Positions 10,775 through 22,979 of a stretch of DNA of 64,000 nt are shown piece by piece (position 1 is the first letter of the stretch; each line of letters opens with the position of its first letter). The notes beneath the pieces are model-generated. The model was given only the letters and a program-made list of their open reading frames with translations. It searched no databases and was not told the origin of the DNA. This stretch comes from Viola odorata (taxonomy: Eukaryota > Streptophyta > Magnoliopsida > Malpighiales > Violaceae), in contig OY829537.1 of NCBI GenBank assembly GCA_963691705.1, positions 23,002,078-23,066,077 on the forward strand, written 5' to 3'. The position numbers and the translations under genes are program-made.

Positions 10775-12972
10775 CTACAACTGGTTCCCTGAACTCTCCC
10801 GCTCTAGGTAGCCATTCGATCTGGCTAAGCGAAAGCCCTCGTCATTAAGATCAGCAGAATTTCACAAAAAGGCGTCAGAAGCGTCACCTTTGTAAAATTC
10901 ATCTCCATGAATCTCCACAAAGCAGTCAACCATAATGGCAGCAGTCTTTTCAATATACCACTGACACTTGACTGATGTCTCTTTCTCAAGTGCCGCCTTC
11001 TCTCCTACCAAAGATGCTCTCTCTTCCGCCAGGGCTGCTTTCTCTCCCTCGAGAGATACTTTTCGACTGTTCAGCTGACAGAGCGGCGTTAGAAGCGGCC
11101 AACTGTTGCTTCGCCTCTCTTGCCTCCTCTTTGGACGCTTCTATGACCTTTATACATCTTTCTCGCTCTTCAAGCAATCTCTGCTTCTCTTCTTGCTCCT
11201 TTGAAAGTTTGTCCGTGGAAGCGGCAATGGTAGCCGTCTTTTGCGACACGCGCTCTGTATAGTGATGAAACCGGAGGAGATCGGTAAAAAGGTTAGAACG
11301 CAGCAAGTCAACTTGCTCTCTATCTCCCTCAGCAGCGAAAGTGCTTCGCTCTTCGGGAGATGTCAGCATATGGGCAGCCAAGAATAAAGCAGTGACAGCT
11401 GAGTTATCGCCCCCCATGGCCGCGATTCCCGAACTATGCAGCGTAGTCATATCCACTTGATGAGTAATGGGCCCAGCGGCGTTAAATGAGCTTACATCGG
11501 CCAAGAGGTTGGACACTACTGTTCCCTCCCCAAAGCGTTTAAGCATTGAAGCATATGAAGGAACAAAGACCACGGCGGTAAGAGAGGGAGGCTGGTTAGT
11601 AGAAGAACCCCCCTGGGGCCCGAAAGTGTCATGGGGCTGATAGGAGGAGAAGCCTCACAGGTCGTCATTGTAGACCACGTTAGAAGAGAAGTGAGGAACC
11701 TCCGAACCAAACGGAGGCGGAGAAGTCTCAAAAGGCCCAGGAGCGGCCATGTTCCCAAAAATAGTGGTGGTCTAGTCCAGAGGAGGTGCGGAAGAGTCAA
11801 GGATGATTTGACGCCTCTCCCCGACATCAACTTGACTCGAAGACAAGCTTGAGCCTGCTCCATCGGGCCTCTGCCTCTTCCTCGATTGGCCCAAGATATG
11901 CCTCAAATCCATATTGCCCGGCGGTAGCTTAGGGGTAGAGGCACCAAAAGTATCGTATGAAGAAAAACAATCACTAGAAATGAAAAAATAAAAGAAAATG
12001 CAAAAAGGCATTGAAAAACAACGCAAGAGGTATCGCAGAGCATTTGCAGTTACCGTCTCAGCGATAGGTGCTTCCGAAGAGTCGGCCGTGTCCAAAGAAG
12101 GCGGAAGGGTGGCAACGCTCCTTGTCTTCCTTTTCTTTTTTCCTTTAGCGGAAGCCCTAAGAGCGACTGAACGAACAGGAAGAACAACAACTGATATGAC
12201 AGGAATACCAACAGGAATGGTGTCGGTTTCCCCGTCAACTGAAGTAGAAGATGTTTGAGGAGGAATTAAAATGGTAACAGGTGGAACAACTGAAGTGGTG
12301 GCGATATCAACAGCCACGGCCGTCTGCTCAACCTCCTCTCTTTTTCGAAGCCTTTTCCAGCGCCTCCTGACACTCTCGGGAATGTACTTAGGATCAGTCG
12401 CTGCAAAAGCACAAGACAACGTTAGCGTTAGTACCAATACTGAAAATCAAAAAATGACGCGATACTGACGTCTAACGCAGGCTCGGATATCGGCCCCGTA
12501 GGCCAAAAGGCGAGTGTGAACGCTGATTTCTAGTTTGAGTAACTTATCAAACCAGCCTTGCTCTGTCTCGTTAAGAGCCTCCCGGCGCCAAGCACTGTCC
12601 TTGACGCCTTGGTTGAAACCAGACCGCCACCATGGATCCGGAAGTTCGGGAGTCTCGACAATAAAAAATTTCTCTTTCCATTTGTCGATGGAAGACTCTA
12701 AATGAAGGAGTTTCCAGGTAAAGTTCTTGAGCGAATCGTCATCATAACGGGGTGATATCGCTATCACACCCCGACGGTTATACATCCGAAACAAAGACTT
12801 GAGTAATGCAAGGGAAGGAGAGGTAATTCCCTTGTACTTGCAGAGCTCTAGAAATGCATAAACGCCACAGTAGGCATTTGGAGCTAATTGAACAGGACTC
12901 AGATCAAGAGAAGTGAGCAACTCTTGGATAAAAGGGTCAACCGGAAATCGGAAACCAGAAACCGTAGCGAAA
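10775..12972 (-). pseudogene. E4 aORF1, exons 3, 2 and the 3' part of exon 1
   Basis: This is antisense to E4 pol. Exon 1 (12972-12470) carries the PF04195-like block ('FRFPVDPFIQELLTSLDLSP', 'AYCGVYAFLEL', 'ISPRYDDDSLKNFTWKLLH'). A 69-bp intron (12469-12401, GT...GCAG) precedes exon 2 (12400-12054, 347 bp, the same length as in E2), which begins 'TDPKYIPESVRRR' and is Lys/Arg-rich later. A second intron leads to exon 3 (about 11973-10775), a coiled-coil protein with 'ITHQVDMTTLHSSGIAAMGG'. Exon 3 has at least two stops near 11773 and 11660 and a frameshift near 11010. Exon 1 is interrupted at 12972 by E5 and resumes at 54766. Splice sites are inferred by comparison among copies. Confidence 0.8.
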
Positions 12973-13068
12973 TGATAAGATTTGATCTGTTTGCTGTAGG
13001 ATTGTAGAGGATTATGAGCCTTGAGGTCGACTGTCCACGACATCTGGTGTACCTGCACAGCGCCGGAG
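12973..13068 (-). repeat. E5 3' LTR remnant (last 96 bp)
   Basis: It aligns with 54137-54231 at the end of E5's 5' LTR with about 5-6 differences in 95 bases. It ends exactly in the middle of the conserved hairpin (after CGCCGGAG), where aORF2 coding sequence begins. This marks an internal deletion with one breakpoint in the LTR. Confidence 0.85.
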
Positions 13069-13470
13069 AAGGTGCAGCTTGATCAGTCGTTAGAACAGAA
13101 GGGATTGCTGACGCGTCTTTATGACGATTCTCAGAAGAAACTGAGTAGAGAAAAATCCAAAGGGAAAGCGATAGCCGATGTTCTGAAGGCGGAGTTAGCT
13201 TTGGAAAAAGAGAAAAATCTTCTTCTTCGCGAAGAAATGCTGGCTCGAGACGAGGAATTTTCTAGGCTTCCGCTAAAGATGGAGCCTTGGAAGAAGAAAG
13301 TCCTGGAGGCCCTCACTTCTGGGCTCGCTGCCCATTTCGGGAGCGGCTCCTTCAGCCCGACCGATGTTGCCGATTGTGTTTCTGCCATAATAGACAAAGT
13401 TAATAAAGATAGAAATGATGCGTCTTCCTCCGGGGGAGAAAAATTTGGTGACGGTTGCGGTGACGCGTAA
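13069..13470 (+). pseudogene. E5 aORF2, 3' fragment (coiled coil)
   Basis: The open frame 'KVQLDQSLEQKGLLTRLYDD' to a TAA at 13468 matches E1's aORF2 C-terminal half ('VQLEKAVEQMGLLTRLCDES'). It has the same Lys/Glu/Leu-rich coiled coil ('LALEKEKNLLLREEM'), a 'W-K-K-K-V-L-E' motif and a 'DVADCVSAIIDKV' tail. The front of exon 2 and all of exon 1 were lost in the deletion that joined it to the LTR remnant. Translation from an LTR-derived ATG at 13021 is possible but has no support. Confidence 0.75.
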
Positions 13471-14108
13471 CGACTTCTCTCCTGATTGCTGTCCTCTCTG
13501 TCTGTATTTGTTCTTCGATTCATCACTCGCTTTTCCTGAAAACATTTATCATTTGCTATTCTTGTAATAAGGCTAACGCTTTTAAGGTTATTGATGTTTT
13601 TTCCTCAAACGCTGGGTCTTGTCATATTGTCGATGTTACTTACGCTACCGCGCTATTTCTTGAGATTGCGTGTCAGAGTTGATGCTGCTTTTCAGAGCAT
13701 TAAATGCCTATGAATCCCCTCACTGATGCGATCAAAAAATGATGATGAGAAAGGACACGTGTCTTTCTTATGATGAAGCGTTTGAGACAGGCACCTTCTA
13801 GGGAATAGCGGGGATTGAAGCGTTCCTCTTTTGAAGTTGTGTCCTTCACGCGTGTCGCACCCTTTCATTGCGCCATCTCGCCATGTGTCAGTTGCTAACT
13901 GGTCACACCCTTTCAACCCCTTTTAGGGTTATATAATGTTTTTCCCCCGCCTTCTTTTTTCTTTTTTATCTCTTTCTTCGCTCATTGCTTCCTTCTGAAA
14001 ATAACTCACGCTGCTTCTTCTTCTTCGCTCTGGGATTCTTGGGATTTCTTTTATGAAGGTACACACATTACTTCTTTCTTTTATTTTCTTTTCCCTTTTT
14101 TACTGGTT
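13471..14108 (+). promoter_or_regulatory. E5 aORF1 upstream region with TATA box (13929-13936)
   Basis: There is no gene between the aORF2 fragment and aORF1. AGGGTTATATAATG contains a TATA-like box about 175 bp upstream of the aORF1 ATG, followed by a pyrimidine-rich leader (13945-14045). E1, E2 and E4 have a TATA-like box at 165-180 bp in the same position, and E2 and E4 also share the AGGGTTATA context. Confidence 0.65.
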
Positions 14109-16345
14109 ATGGCTAAGACCCGTTCTTCAAAATCTACCGTGGGAGAAAGTTCCCAAAAATCTGCTGGGGAGCAGAAGATCAGTGACACCCCCACTTGTCT
14201 TTACACCTTGCCCTTGGTTCATCGTTGTCTGTCTGATTTCGATGTTCGGTTTTCTTAGGGCTACTCTACTAGTGTCGCCACTGACCCTCTTCGCCTTAAT
14301 AGTGCATTGCCCAATAATAGTAGGATATTGTATGCTAAACTGTTTGACCATGGGTTTCGGCTTCCCCTTGACCCACTTGTAAAACTGTTGCTGGCCGATT
14401 CTGACTTGAATCCAGCCCAACTGAGTCCTAACGCAATTTGCGTTGTTAGCGCTTTTGCGGCACTGTGCCGGTTCAAAGGGATTGAGTCCCCTTCACTAGC
14501 GTTACTTCATGATATTTTTCAGTTGTATTCTCGCAATGGGGTAATATCAATATCACCCCGCTATGATGATGACTCACTAAAGCCCTTTACTTGGAAACTT
14601 ATGGGTATCGAGTCTTTCGTTCCTCGTTGGAAAGAAGAATTTTTTATTGTTAACCTGCCCGAGCCTTTGTGGAGAACTGGCTTTAATGAGGAAATAAAAA
14701 ATGAGGCCTGGGGTAGCAGAAAACCACTCTCCGATCACGAAGATGGTTGGTTAAAGACGCTGCTCCAGATGGACTTCAGTGTTGACACTCGTAAAGTGGC
14801 AAACGAAGTGGCAGTTCCAGATTGTAGAATGGGTGAGTGTTTGCCCTTATTATTTCATGTTGCTGGGAAATGCTAACGCTAACATTTTTTCATGACTGTG
14901 CAGTGGTTACACCCGGTTGGGAGCCTGAATACATTCGGAGGAAAAAGAGGAGGGAGCAAGCACGAAGGGCCTAAGCTGCCTCCGCTGCTGCTACTACTGC
15001 TGAAGGTGGGGCTATCGGTGTTACTTTGGTCGGGCCACCTTCTCAGGGAGTTGCCGCTATTGCCAGTGCTGCTCAAACGTCATCTTCGTGGGTGCGCATT
15101 ATGAGAAGGAAAAGAAGTAAAAAGGCAACCGCCGTACCCGCTGCTCTTTCCCAGGCTACCGCTTCTCTAGGAGTGTCCTCTGGTCAGATTCCTACAGGGA
15201 GTTGGCCATGTTTCCCCTTATTCTCCTTCTCACGAAGATATGTCCTTTGCGAGCAAGCTTGCCGAGCGGCGAAAGAAGATTCGCCACGACCTTCATAGCA
15301 GTCCGTCGTCATCTGACGTTAACCCACCCCTGACAACTGTCACAAGGAATGACGCACCTCCCGGACAACCTCAAGGTGCTGGCCCTGCTGTCGATATCCG
15401 TTCTTTTGTTCACTCTCTCATCCATTCTACCTTTGGTGCTGTAGGTTTTAACTCGGAGATGCTGGGTTATGAGGCAGTCGGTGGTGGTGAGTCTTTTGTT
15501 TCTACCTTAGAGGGCACTGCTGACCGCCCTTCTTCTCCTCCTGCAATGTTTTTTGTTCCTTCGTCCCCGCTTGCTGCCGCAAAGGACAATTCTAGTTCTG
15601 ACTTTACAATTGGCGTGACTCCGTACGTTCCTCCCAACTTTCCTACTCGTCACGTTAACCTGGGTGGCCTTAGGGAGAAAGTTTTTCAAGTTTCCGAGAC
15701 CGATAGCTCTGAGGCTGTTCTTGCGTCTAAATCTCTATTGGCGGCTCGAATATTGTCGCACCAAAGGGAGAAGGATGCATTTTTAGCCAAGGGTCATCAG
15801 GGATGCATGGATTTTCTTCGCTCTCAAATGTTTTCCTCCTTCTGCCATGCTCATTATATGGGTGAAGCCAACGCTAAGGAGGCGGCGGAGAAACAAAGAG
15901 AAATATATACCCTATCTTTTGAGCGTCACAGATTTTTGGATGCTATGACAACTTCCAAGCAGGAGGTGAAGGCTGCTAAACAAGAGGCAAGCACTGCCAA
16001 GCGAGAGGCAGAGGTTGCCAAACTCGCGCTGGAGGAGGAGAAGCAGAAAGGCATCGCTCTAAGCACGCGCCTTTCTGGAGAAGAGGCTGCAATAGTGCAA
16101 GAGAGGCAACGGAATGCTGAATTGGCTGCCAATCTTAGCCTTTCTACCGAGAAATGCCGTTGGTATCTGAGAGAGGGGGCAATGCTTATGCAGAGACCTT
16201 CATGTGTCATCATGGGGTAAACGATGATCAGATTGAAACTCTTTCTGCCTTTTTTGAGGAGAGGTCTTCACAGGTGTCTGATGAAGATTTCTACAGCGCG
16301 AGGGCCACCAAACAAGGAGGGAACGACGCGTCAGCTGCTTCTTAG
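14109..16345 (+). pseudogene. E5 aORF1 (PF04195-like N-terminus, coiled-coil C-terminus)
   Basis: The start is ATG at 14109 ('MAKTRSSKSTVGE'), homologous to E1's and E2's MAKT starts. Exon 1 (14109-14832) has one TAG near 14259 and the conserved block ('GFRLPLDPLVKLLLADSDLN', 'FAALCRFKGIESPSLALL', 'ISPRYDDDSLKPFTWKL', 'PLWRTGFNEEI'). A GTGAGT donor follows at 14833 and an acceptor TGTGCAG ends at 14903, in the same phase-1 position as in E1 and E2. Exon 2 ('PGWEPEYIRRKKRREQ') has a TAA near 14971 and runs into exon 3 with a frameshift near 15200; intron 2 seems deleted together with a few codons. Exon 3 ('MSFASKLAERRKKIRHDL') is a coiled-coil protein, frameshifted near 16180 and ending at 16345. 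It is most like E1's aORF1. Confidence 0.8.
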
Positions 16346-16838
16346 ACTTTGCCCTTTGCCTCTTGATTTTTTGTTGCCAGGATGGCTTAATCCATCCTTT
16401 GGGAATATTCTGTTATTTTGACGATATCACCTTTCTTTTAAGTCGCTACTTTTTCTTTGTTGGTCTTGTTTCATGATGTTTCTGTCACAATGAAGTTAGT
16501 AAGCCTTGCTATCAGAATCATTATAAAGTGGCTATCATACCTTATGCGGTTAATTAACTATTGCGCACCATTTGCGGTTGCTAAAACATTTCTGTCTTTT
16601 ACAGACATAATGTTTCATAGCGGCTCATTTTCCGAGGGAGGCTTTCCTGTGGCGCCTTTGCATTCTATATTCTCCGTTGGGAATCAGGAAATTATTTCTT
16701 CACATCTCGTGTTCAATACTGCATTTATCACTGCATTAACACTGCATTATTATTTCTTTAGTGATGTTTCAAAGAACAAAGTGGTTATTATTTCCATCTG
16801 TGTCGTGCATAGTTTCATGCATAGTTTCATGTTGCGAT
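16346..16838. other. E5 spacer left of the E1 insertion
   Basis: AT-rich sequence with no supportable gene; a plus-strand ORF here has no family resemblance. Bases 16834-16838 (GCGAT) are the left flank of E1, matched by GTGAT at 47557-47561. Confidence 0.55.
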
Positions 16839-17409
16839 TGATAACAATCCACCTAAGAAAAAGGATATTTCCGTCTATTGCCCTAAACTGAAAGAAGAGA
16901 TCACTGTTCCCACCTTCGCGGTAGGGAGAGGGCCACCGCCTCCCCCAGAGGCTGACGCCAAGAGGGCAAAACATCGCTCAGGAGTTTCCCCAAATAAACC
17001 TTCTAGATGGCTCGAGGAGCTGTCTCATTCTGAGGAATACCACGCGTCAGGGGGACCACTCAGTCGCTACCCTATCGTGGTAGCATTTATCCCATGGCTA
17101 TCGCCACGGTAACATATCATCCGAGGGGCGAACCACGATCCCTAACGTTAGGGATAGCTCTCTTGCAATCCCCAAACGCGGAAATGCTCAATTCTTCTAT
17201 ATACATACCTCCCCCTCAAAGGAGGCAGGTAAGCATAATCTGACTGGCCCAAGCTCTGCCAAATTCAGTACACATACTGACTTAAGCATCGGAGTGTTTC
17301 CGCCGAAGACCCCCTCCGGCGTATTGCAGGTACCGCAGACCGTCGTGAGCACTGATCTGAGAGGAGCCGTTCCGCCATACATCCTTCGGCAGAAGATAAA
17401 ATCTTATCA
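16839..17409 (+). repeat. E1 5' LTR
   Basis: 571 bp, TGATAAC...TTATCA. A TATA-like TATATA lies at 17198-17203. The GC-rich hairpin at 17301-17321 carries one mismatch (CGCCGAAG) that the 3' LTR copy does not have. It is shared end to end with 46986-47556. Confidence 0.95.
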
Positions 17410-17412
17410 AAT

Positions 17413-17431
17413 TGGTGCTTTCGTTGAGAGT
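17413..17431 (+). other. E1 primer binding site candidate
   Basis: TGGTGCTTTCGTTGAGAG starts three bases after the LTR. The same sequence follows E2's LTR, and a decayed version follows E5's. TGG at the start fits pairing with a tRNA CCA end. I cannot name the tRNA with confidence. Confidence 0.7.
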
Positions 17432-17494
17432 ATTGGTTCTATTAAGTGAGCATCCTTAATAACCAAGCTCCTCCTCCCCGAAGCTAGAAGGATT

Positions 17495-19470
17495 ATGGCC
17501 TCAGAGTCAGATCCGACGTTGTCCCAAACTTCCAACATCCCATACAACACTCGCAGACGACTGTTTGCCTTCGCTACCTCTGATACCTCCACCCCAGTGC
17601 AGGACGTCACTGCGGGAGAATCAGATCTTCCTCCTGGGTAAAGTACGGAAGAAATTACATTCTAGATTTGTTCTCCCTTTTCTCACGTAGCAGGAACCAG
17701 TCGTCTTACCCCCCAAGCAGGGAGATCCATGATAGGTGAAGCGGACAACCCTTTCGAAAATTCAATAGCAGCTCTCCAAGCTCAATTGGATCAGTTGACA
17801 GAGATGGCTGCTGGATTTACTCCTCATGCCTCGAGACCTGGTGTGCCCTCCCAAGTAGTTTTCACTCCGTCCATTGTCAATGAACGACCATTATCGCCCC
17901 GACAATCCAGAGGACTCCCGTCCTCCTTACCATTTTCATTGGCCCCCATCAACGTCCCACCGCTCGCGCGTGGACCTGCTGAACATTCTGGACAATACAG
18001 GGGAGGAATCTCTATCCCTGAAGTAGCCCGCCGACGTGATGAGTACAGAGAACATTGGGATGATCGACGAGGGGATATATTGAGAGAGCCATCTCCTAGA
18101 TACAGTGAGAGATCTAGCAGCAGAGGTCGACGAGCTCGAACTCTAAGAAGCCGCAACCGATCTCCCAGGCGGCATCAGGAATATGACCCTCAGAATCCCA
18201 GATATGACGTTGAAATTCCACACCCGCATCAGCCTCGTGGGGTCCCTGATATTAACGTTAGCCATCCGTTCAGTTACCGTGTCAGGCACCACAGAGTCCA
18301 TCGACATGTGAAACTCCCAGCAGAATCATATGATGGCACGAAAGATCCCATTTCTCACCTCAATAAGGTGAAAGATTTTGTGCAATTCCAAACGCGCAGT
18401 GACGCAGCATTATGTCAGATCTTCGTAATGACGCTGTCAGGCGTGGCACGTCTCTGGTTTGAGGGACTCCCGGCCGGGTCTATTGATAATTTTTCTCAAC
18501 TGGAAGAAAAATTCAAAAGTCGGTTTAGCACAGCTATTCCTATCAGGAAGTCAGCAGCTGCACTGTTCGATATCCATCGAAAACCGCAGGAATCGTTGAA
18601 CGAATTTTTAGGTCGATTTGATCTTGAAATGTCCCTAACGCCAGGGGTCACTATTGATTTTGCGGTTGAGGCCCTAAAACGCAACTGCCGATACGGAAAA
18701 TTGAGAGACACGCTAACGGTGGACCCACCGATGACCCTGGATACGCTGAGGCTGAAAGCGCATAATTATGCGAGAATGGAAGAGGAGGAAAATAGAGAAT
18801 GGATCCGAGACATGCCAACGGACCCATATGTGGCCCCTAACGCCCCGCATAACAGTGCCCCTGACGCGCGACCCACTGATGATCATGGGCAACGAAAAGA
18901 GCACACTGCCAAGGCCTCTAACCGGTAGAGAGGCAATTTCTCGAAAGGAAGACCCGGAGGATCCCCCACTAGGAAACAAGCAGATCCGCCAAAAGGCCGG
19001 ATATATGATCCTGACCTTCCATCTCTTATACTCCTAAGGGCTGAAATCCTAGCGATAGTCCAACAGCGAAATCTGCCCATTAGATATCCAGCTCCTGTGA
19101 AGCCAGGAGTGATCATGGGAGGAAGGGAAAACGCGTATTGCAAGTTCCACAAGGTCAAGGGACATTCGATAGATGTATGCAGAGAACTGAAATTGGCCAT
19201 AGAGCGATTGGTCGAAGAGGGCTACCTAGGAGAATTTGCCACCAAGGCAAGAGAAGAGGCCAGGAACAACCCAACGGGAATGACAACTGATCAGAGGCAA
19301 ACACCTTCACGCGCCACGGGGGCTAACGCAATTCCCCTTGGACAAAATAGAGAAGCTCTCGTTGTTCATAGCGATCAGATGCCTATGATTAATATTATTG
19401 CCGGGGGAACACCCTACTTCGAGGAGGCCATACCACAAACGCCCAGTCCTGGGGAAAAGCGCAAGCGAGA
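17495..19470 (+). pseudogene. E1 gag pseudogene
   Basis: The start ATG at 17495 aligns with E2's gag start (both followed by S-x-P and 'TRRRLF'). TAA at 17639 and an in-frame TAG at about 17674 break the N-terminus. From 17729 the frame runs to a TAG at 18926 and then on past 19097. Features: an Arg/Ser-rich stretch ('RSSSRGRRARTLRSRNRSP'), the Retrotrans_gag (PF03732) core ('ESYDGTKDPISHLNKVKDFV', 'GVARLWFEGLPAGSI', 'LNEFLGRFDLEMS') and a C-H-H-C knuckle-like motif ('CKFHKVKGHSIDVCRELKLA'). Gag forms the particle that packages the element RNA. The gag/protease boundary is set by similarity, not by a stop. Confidence 0.88.
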
Positions 19471-22400
19471 AAGCGCCCAGGTAAAAATTAAGGCGATAAA
19501 CGCCTTAGATAGAATGATATTGTCCTTCTCAGAAGAAGACGAAAAGGGCATTGTTTTCCCACACAACGACGCGTTGGTAGTCACACCTGTCATAGGAAGT
19601 CACGGCGTGAGGAGAACCCTTGTTGACAACGGGAGCGCAGTAAATCTATTTTTGCTGGAAGCATATAACTTGATGAAACACCCTGATGGTGAGCTAGCGC
19701 CATGCGTGAGGTCAATTGTCGGGATTGATGGCGTACCGATACCGGTAGCCGGAATAACATCCTTGCCAGTGTACTTCCGAGAAGACACATCCAAGCGCTC
19801 TGAAGAGCTATTATTCCTGGTTGTAGACCTAACGTTACCATACAACGCTATACTAGGGCAACCGTTCCTCAATCGTTTCAGGGTAGCGATATCCCAAAAA
19901 CACCTGCGGATGAAATAACCCTCGTGGGACGGAGTGGTCTCAATCAAAGGAGACCAGAAACTAGCAGCCGAATGTTATTTGCTTATGACTCAGAGGAGTT
20001 GTGACCTCTACGTTTGCGTGGCAGACGATCCTTTCGACGATAAAGAAGAAAAACGCACTCAGCCACTAGATCAGATGATGCCAATAGCTATCGCTGAGGA
20101 CAATGAGGCAAATCTCTTGGTCAGTGAGAAACTGAGCCCTGAAGAGAGCGTGCAACTAACCCGACTATTAAGAAAATGCAAGGGAGAATTCGCATGGAAA
20201 CCAGCGGACACGCCTGGAATCTCGCGAGAAGTCGCGGAGCATCTACTAAACGTCAGCCCTAAGGCCAAGCCTATTCAGCAGAAACGACGCACCTTTTCAT
20301 CAGAAAAAGTAGCAGCTATCGAGAAGGAGTTACTGAAGCTCATGGACGCGGAGTTCATTCGAGAAGTTCAGTACCCAACTTGGCTGGCTAACCCGGTGCT
20401 AGTTCCAAAGCCTAACGGAGATTGGCGCATGTGCATCGATTTCACTGACCTAAATAATGCTTGTCCCAAAGATTGCTATCCCCTTCCTCGAATTGACCAG
20501 CTGGTCGACCAAACTGCGGGGTACGCTTATTTAAGCTCTCTGGATGCCAACTCCGGGTATCACCAAATCCCAATGGCCGCAGAAGACGAAGAAAAAACTG
20601 CCTTCATCACCCCTAGGGCTACATATTGCTACACCGCAATGCCGTTTGGGCTGAAGAACGTCGGGGCAACGTTCCAGCGCATGGCGAATAAGATTTTCGA
20701 AAAACAAATAGGGAAGAATGTAGAGGCTTACGTGGACGATATTCTGATTAAAAGTCGAAGCTTCGGAGACCATCTTGCCAATCTGGAAGAAGTTTTCAAT
20801 GTGATGAAAAAATACAAAATGAAGCTGAACCCACGAAAGTGTATGTTCGCGTTCCAAACGGGAAAATTCTTGGGCTACGTGGTCAGCCGAAAGGGTATCC
20901 AGCCCAACCCTTCAAAGGTAAAGGCCATTCAGGACATGATATCCCCGCGAACCGTCAAGGAAATACAAAAGCTCATTGGCCGCATGATCGCGTTAGGACG
21001 GTTCATATCTAAGCAAGGAGAGAGATGCCTCCCCTTTTTCAAGGTCATTCAAAATAAGGCCCCATTCGGGTGGACAGAGGAATGTGAAAACGCGTTTGCA
21101 GGACTGAAAGCCTACTTGTCATCCGATCTAGTGCTAACGAGGCCTGAGTTCGGCGATGAGCTATACCTATACCTGGGAGTAGCTGACGAGGTAGTCAGCG
21201 CCGTCCTCGTACGAAGTGAAGGGCATGTACACCGCCCTGTATTTTTTGTGAGTCACATATTAAAAGACGCGGAGCTGCGATACTTCCAAGCCCACCCTGT
21301 TACCGTACTAACTGATCAGCCGCTGAGAAATTTTTCTAGAAAGCCTGAGTCCTCAGGGAGAATGTTGATTTGGGAAATCGAGCTCGAACAATACGGGCTG
21401 CAATACAAAGCCAGGTCGGCAATAAAAGCCCAGGCGTTAGCTGACTTCATAGCGGAGTGCACATTCACCAAGGAGGTGTTGGAAAAACTGTCAGAGGAAG
21501 AACCAGAAAACTCATGCCTACCGTTCCCGGAAACGCACGCAGACTCATGGGTTATTCACGTGGACGGCGCAAAAAATCAAGAGCTAGCAGGAGCAGGCGT
21601 TTTCCTGGTGGGGCCAAACGGCATCGAAATGTGATATGCCATCAGAATCCTGCAGCCGTTATCCAACAACGCCGCTGAATATGAAGCGCTGCTGACAGGA
21701 CTCAGAATTGGAAACACCTTCTCCGTCGAAGCCTCTACCGTGGCGGAAGAGCAATGGAGAGTTAATACGGAGGTGCTTCTCCCATCCAGCCGCTAAATGC
21801 ATAACGGAACAAGAAGGCCTGCATGTTCTGAGAGAAATTCACGAAGGGATATGCGGCATGCACATTGCGAGCGATACTCTAGCAGCTCAAGTCTTTCGGT
21901 CGGGATTCTACTAGCCCACCATACGAAGAGATTGCCATAACTTCGTGAAAACCTGTCAGAAATGTCAGGAATACGCTAAGATCCCTCGAACACCGACCAC
22001 GCCAATCTCAGAAATAATTGCTCCATGCCCGTTTGCCAAATGGGGCATTGACATATTAGGCCCGTTTCCAATGGCTAGATCTCAGCTAAAATTCGTGGTC
22101 GTGGCGGTAGACTACTTCACAAAATGGGCCGAAGTCGAGGCGTTAGCCACCATCACCACAGAAAAAAATTGGCATTTTTTCAAACACCAAGTCATCATGC
22201 GATTCGGGGTTCCGCGCATACTGGTTAGCGACAATGGAGCACAGTTCACAAGCCAATTCTTCAGGGATCAGTGTGCGGAATTCCAGATCGAACAAAGGTT
22301 CTCTTCCGTGGCACACCCCCAAACCAATGGCCAGGCAGAGGTAACCAACCGCAGCATCCTTAGTGGCATCAAAAGAAACCTGGAAGGTTCCAAAAAGAAA

Positions 22401-22886
22401 TGGCCAGACGAACTACCATACGTACTATGGGCCTATCGCATGACTGTCAAGACCGGCACTGGAGAGACCTCGTTTGCGTTAGCATTCGGAACCGAAGCTG
22501 TCACACCGGTTGAGATCGGAATGATAAGCCTTCGGGTGGCTCATTTCAGAGAAGAAAATAACGAGGAAAGGTTACGTGCTAACCTTGACGCCCTACCAGA
22601 AACACATGAGGAAACACTGCTGAAAACTCTGCACTACAAAAGAAAAATGGCGCAATACCACAACCGGCAAGTGAGAGAGCGATTGCTCAAAGCTGGGGAT
22701 TTAGTGCTCAGAGATAGACGAGCGGCAGGGCAGCGCATGGACAAACTCAGCCCAAACTGGGATGGACCGTATCGCGTCACCCGTATTGTGGGGAGAGGAG
22801 CTTACCACTTGGAAACGCTCGATGGAATGCCTCTACAGAACTCGTGGAATATAGCCCGGCTGAAGCTATACCACGCTAGGAACTAG
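19471..22886 (+). pseudogene. E1 pol pseudogene
   Basis: The protease 'LVDNGSAVNLFLLEAYNLM' is followed by TAA at 19916, then RT (intact 'YVDDIL'), a first RNase H with an in-frame loss of about 20 residues near 21285, and a second RNase H ('VIHVDGAKNQELAGAG') ended by TGA at 21632. A deletion of roughly 400 bp near 21735-21760 removes the rest of the second RNase H and the linker to integrase and changes frame. A TAG at 21912 interrupts the integrase zinc region. The integrase core and C-terminus (21945-22886) are open, with D, D and E all present ('WGIDILGPFP', 'VSDNGAQF', 'QTNGQAEVTNR'). Confidence 0.92.
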
Positions 22887-22979
22887 CTCACCCTATCTGG
22901 TAACATCAATACTATTCTAACAAGATATATCTTTCTGTGCGTTCGTTGTTGAATAAAATGCAGATAGTGAAGCATGCCA

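Noticed and set aside
13021..13470. A complete gene starting at ATG 13021
   Set aside because: The first 16 codons are LTR remnant; homology to aORF2 begins only at 13069, so this is a chance fusion made by a deletion.
16457..16891. 144-codon plus-strand ORF with hydrophobic stretches
   Set aside because: It crosses the E5/E1 border into the E1 LTR and has no counterpart in the other copies, so it is a chance ORF.
17638..17690. Possible sense-strand intron in E1 gag (GTAAAG...CACGTAG)
   Set aside because: Removing these 53 bases breaks the frame, while leaving them keeps the upstream and downstream gag in one frame with two stops. Nonsense mutations explain it better.
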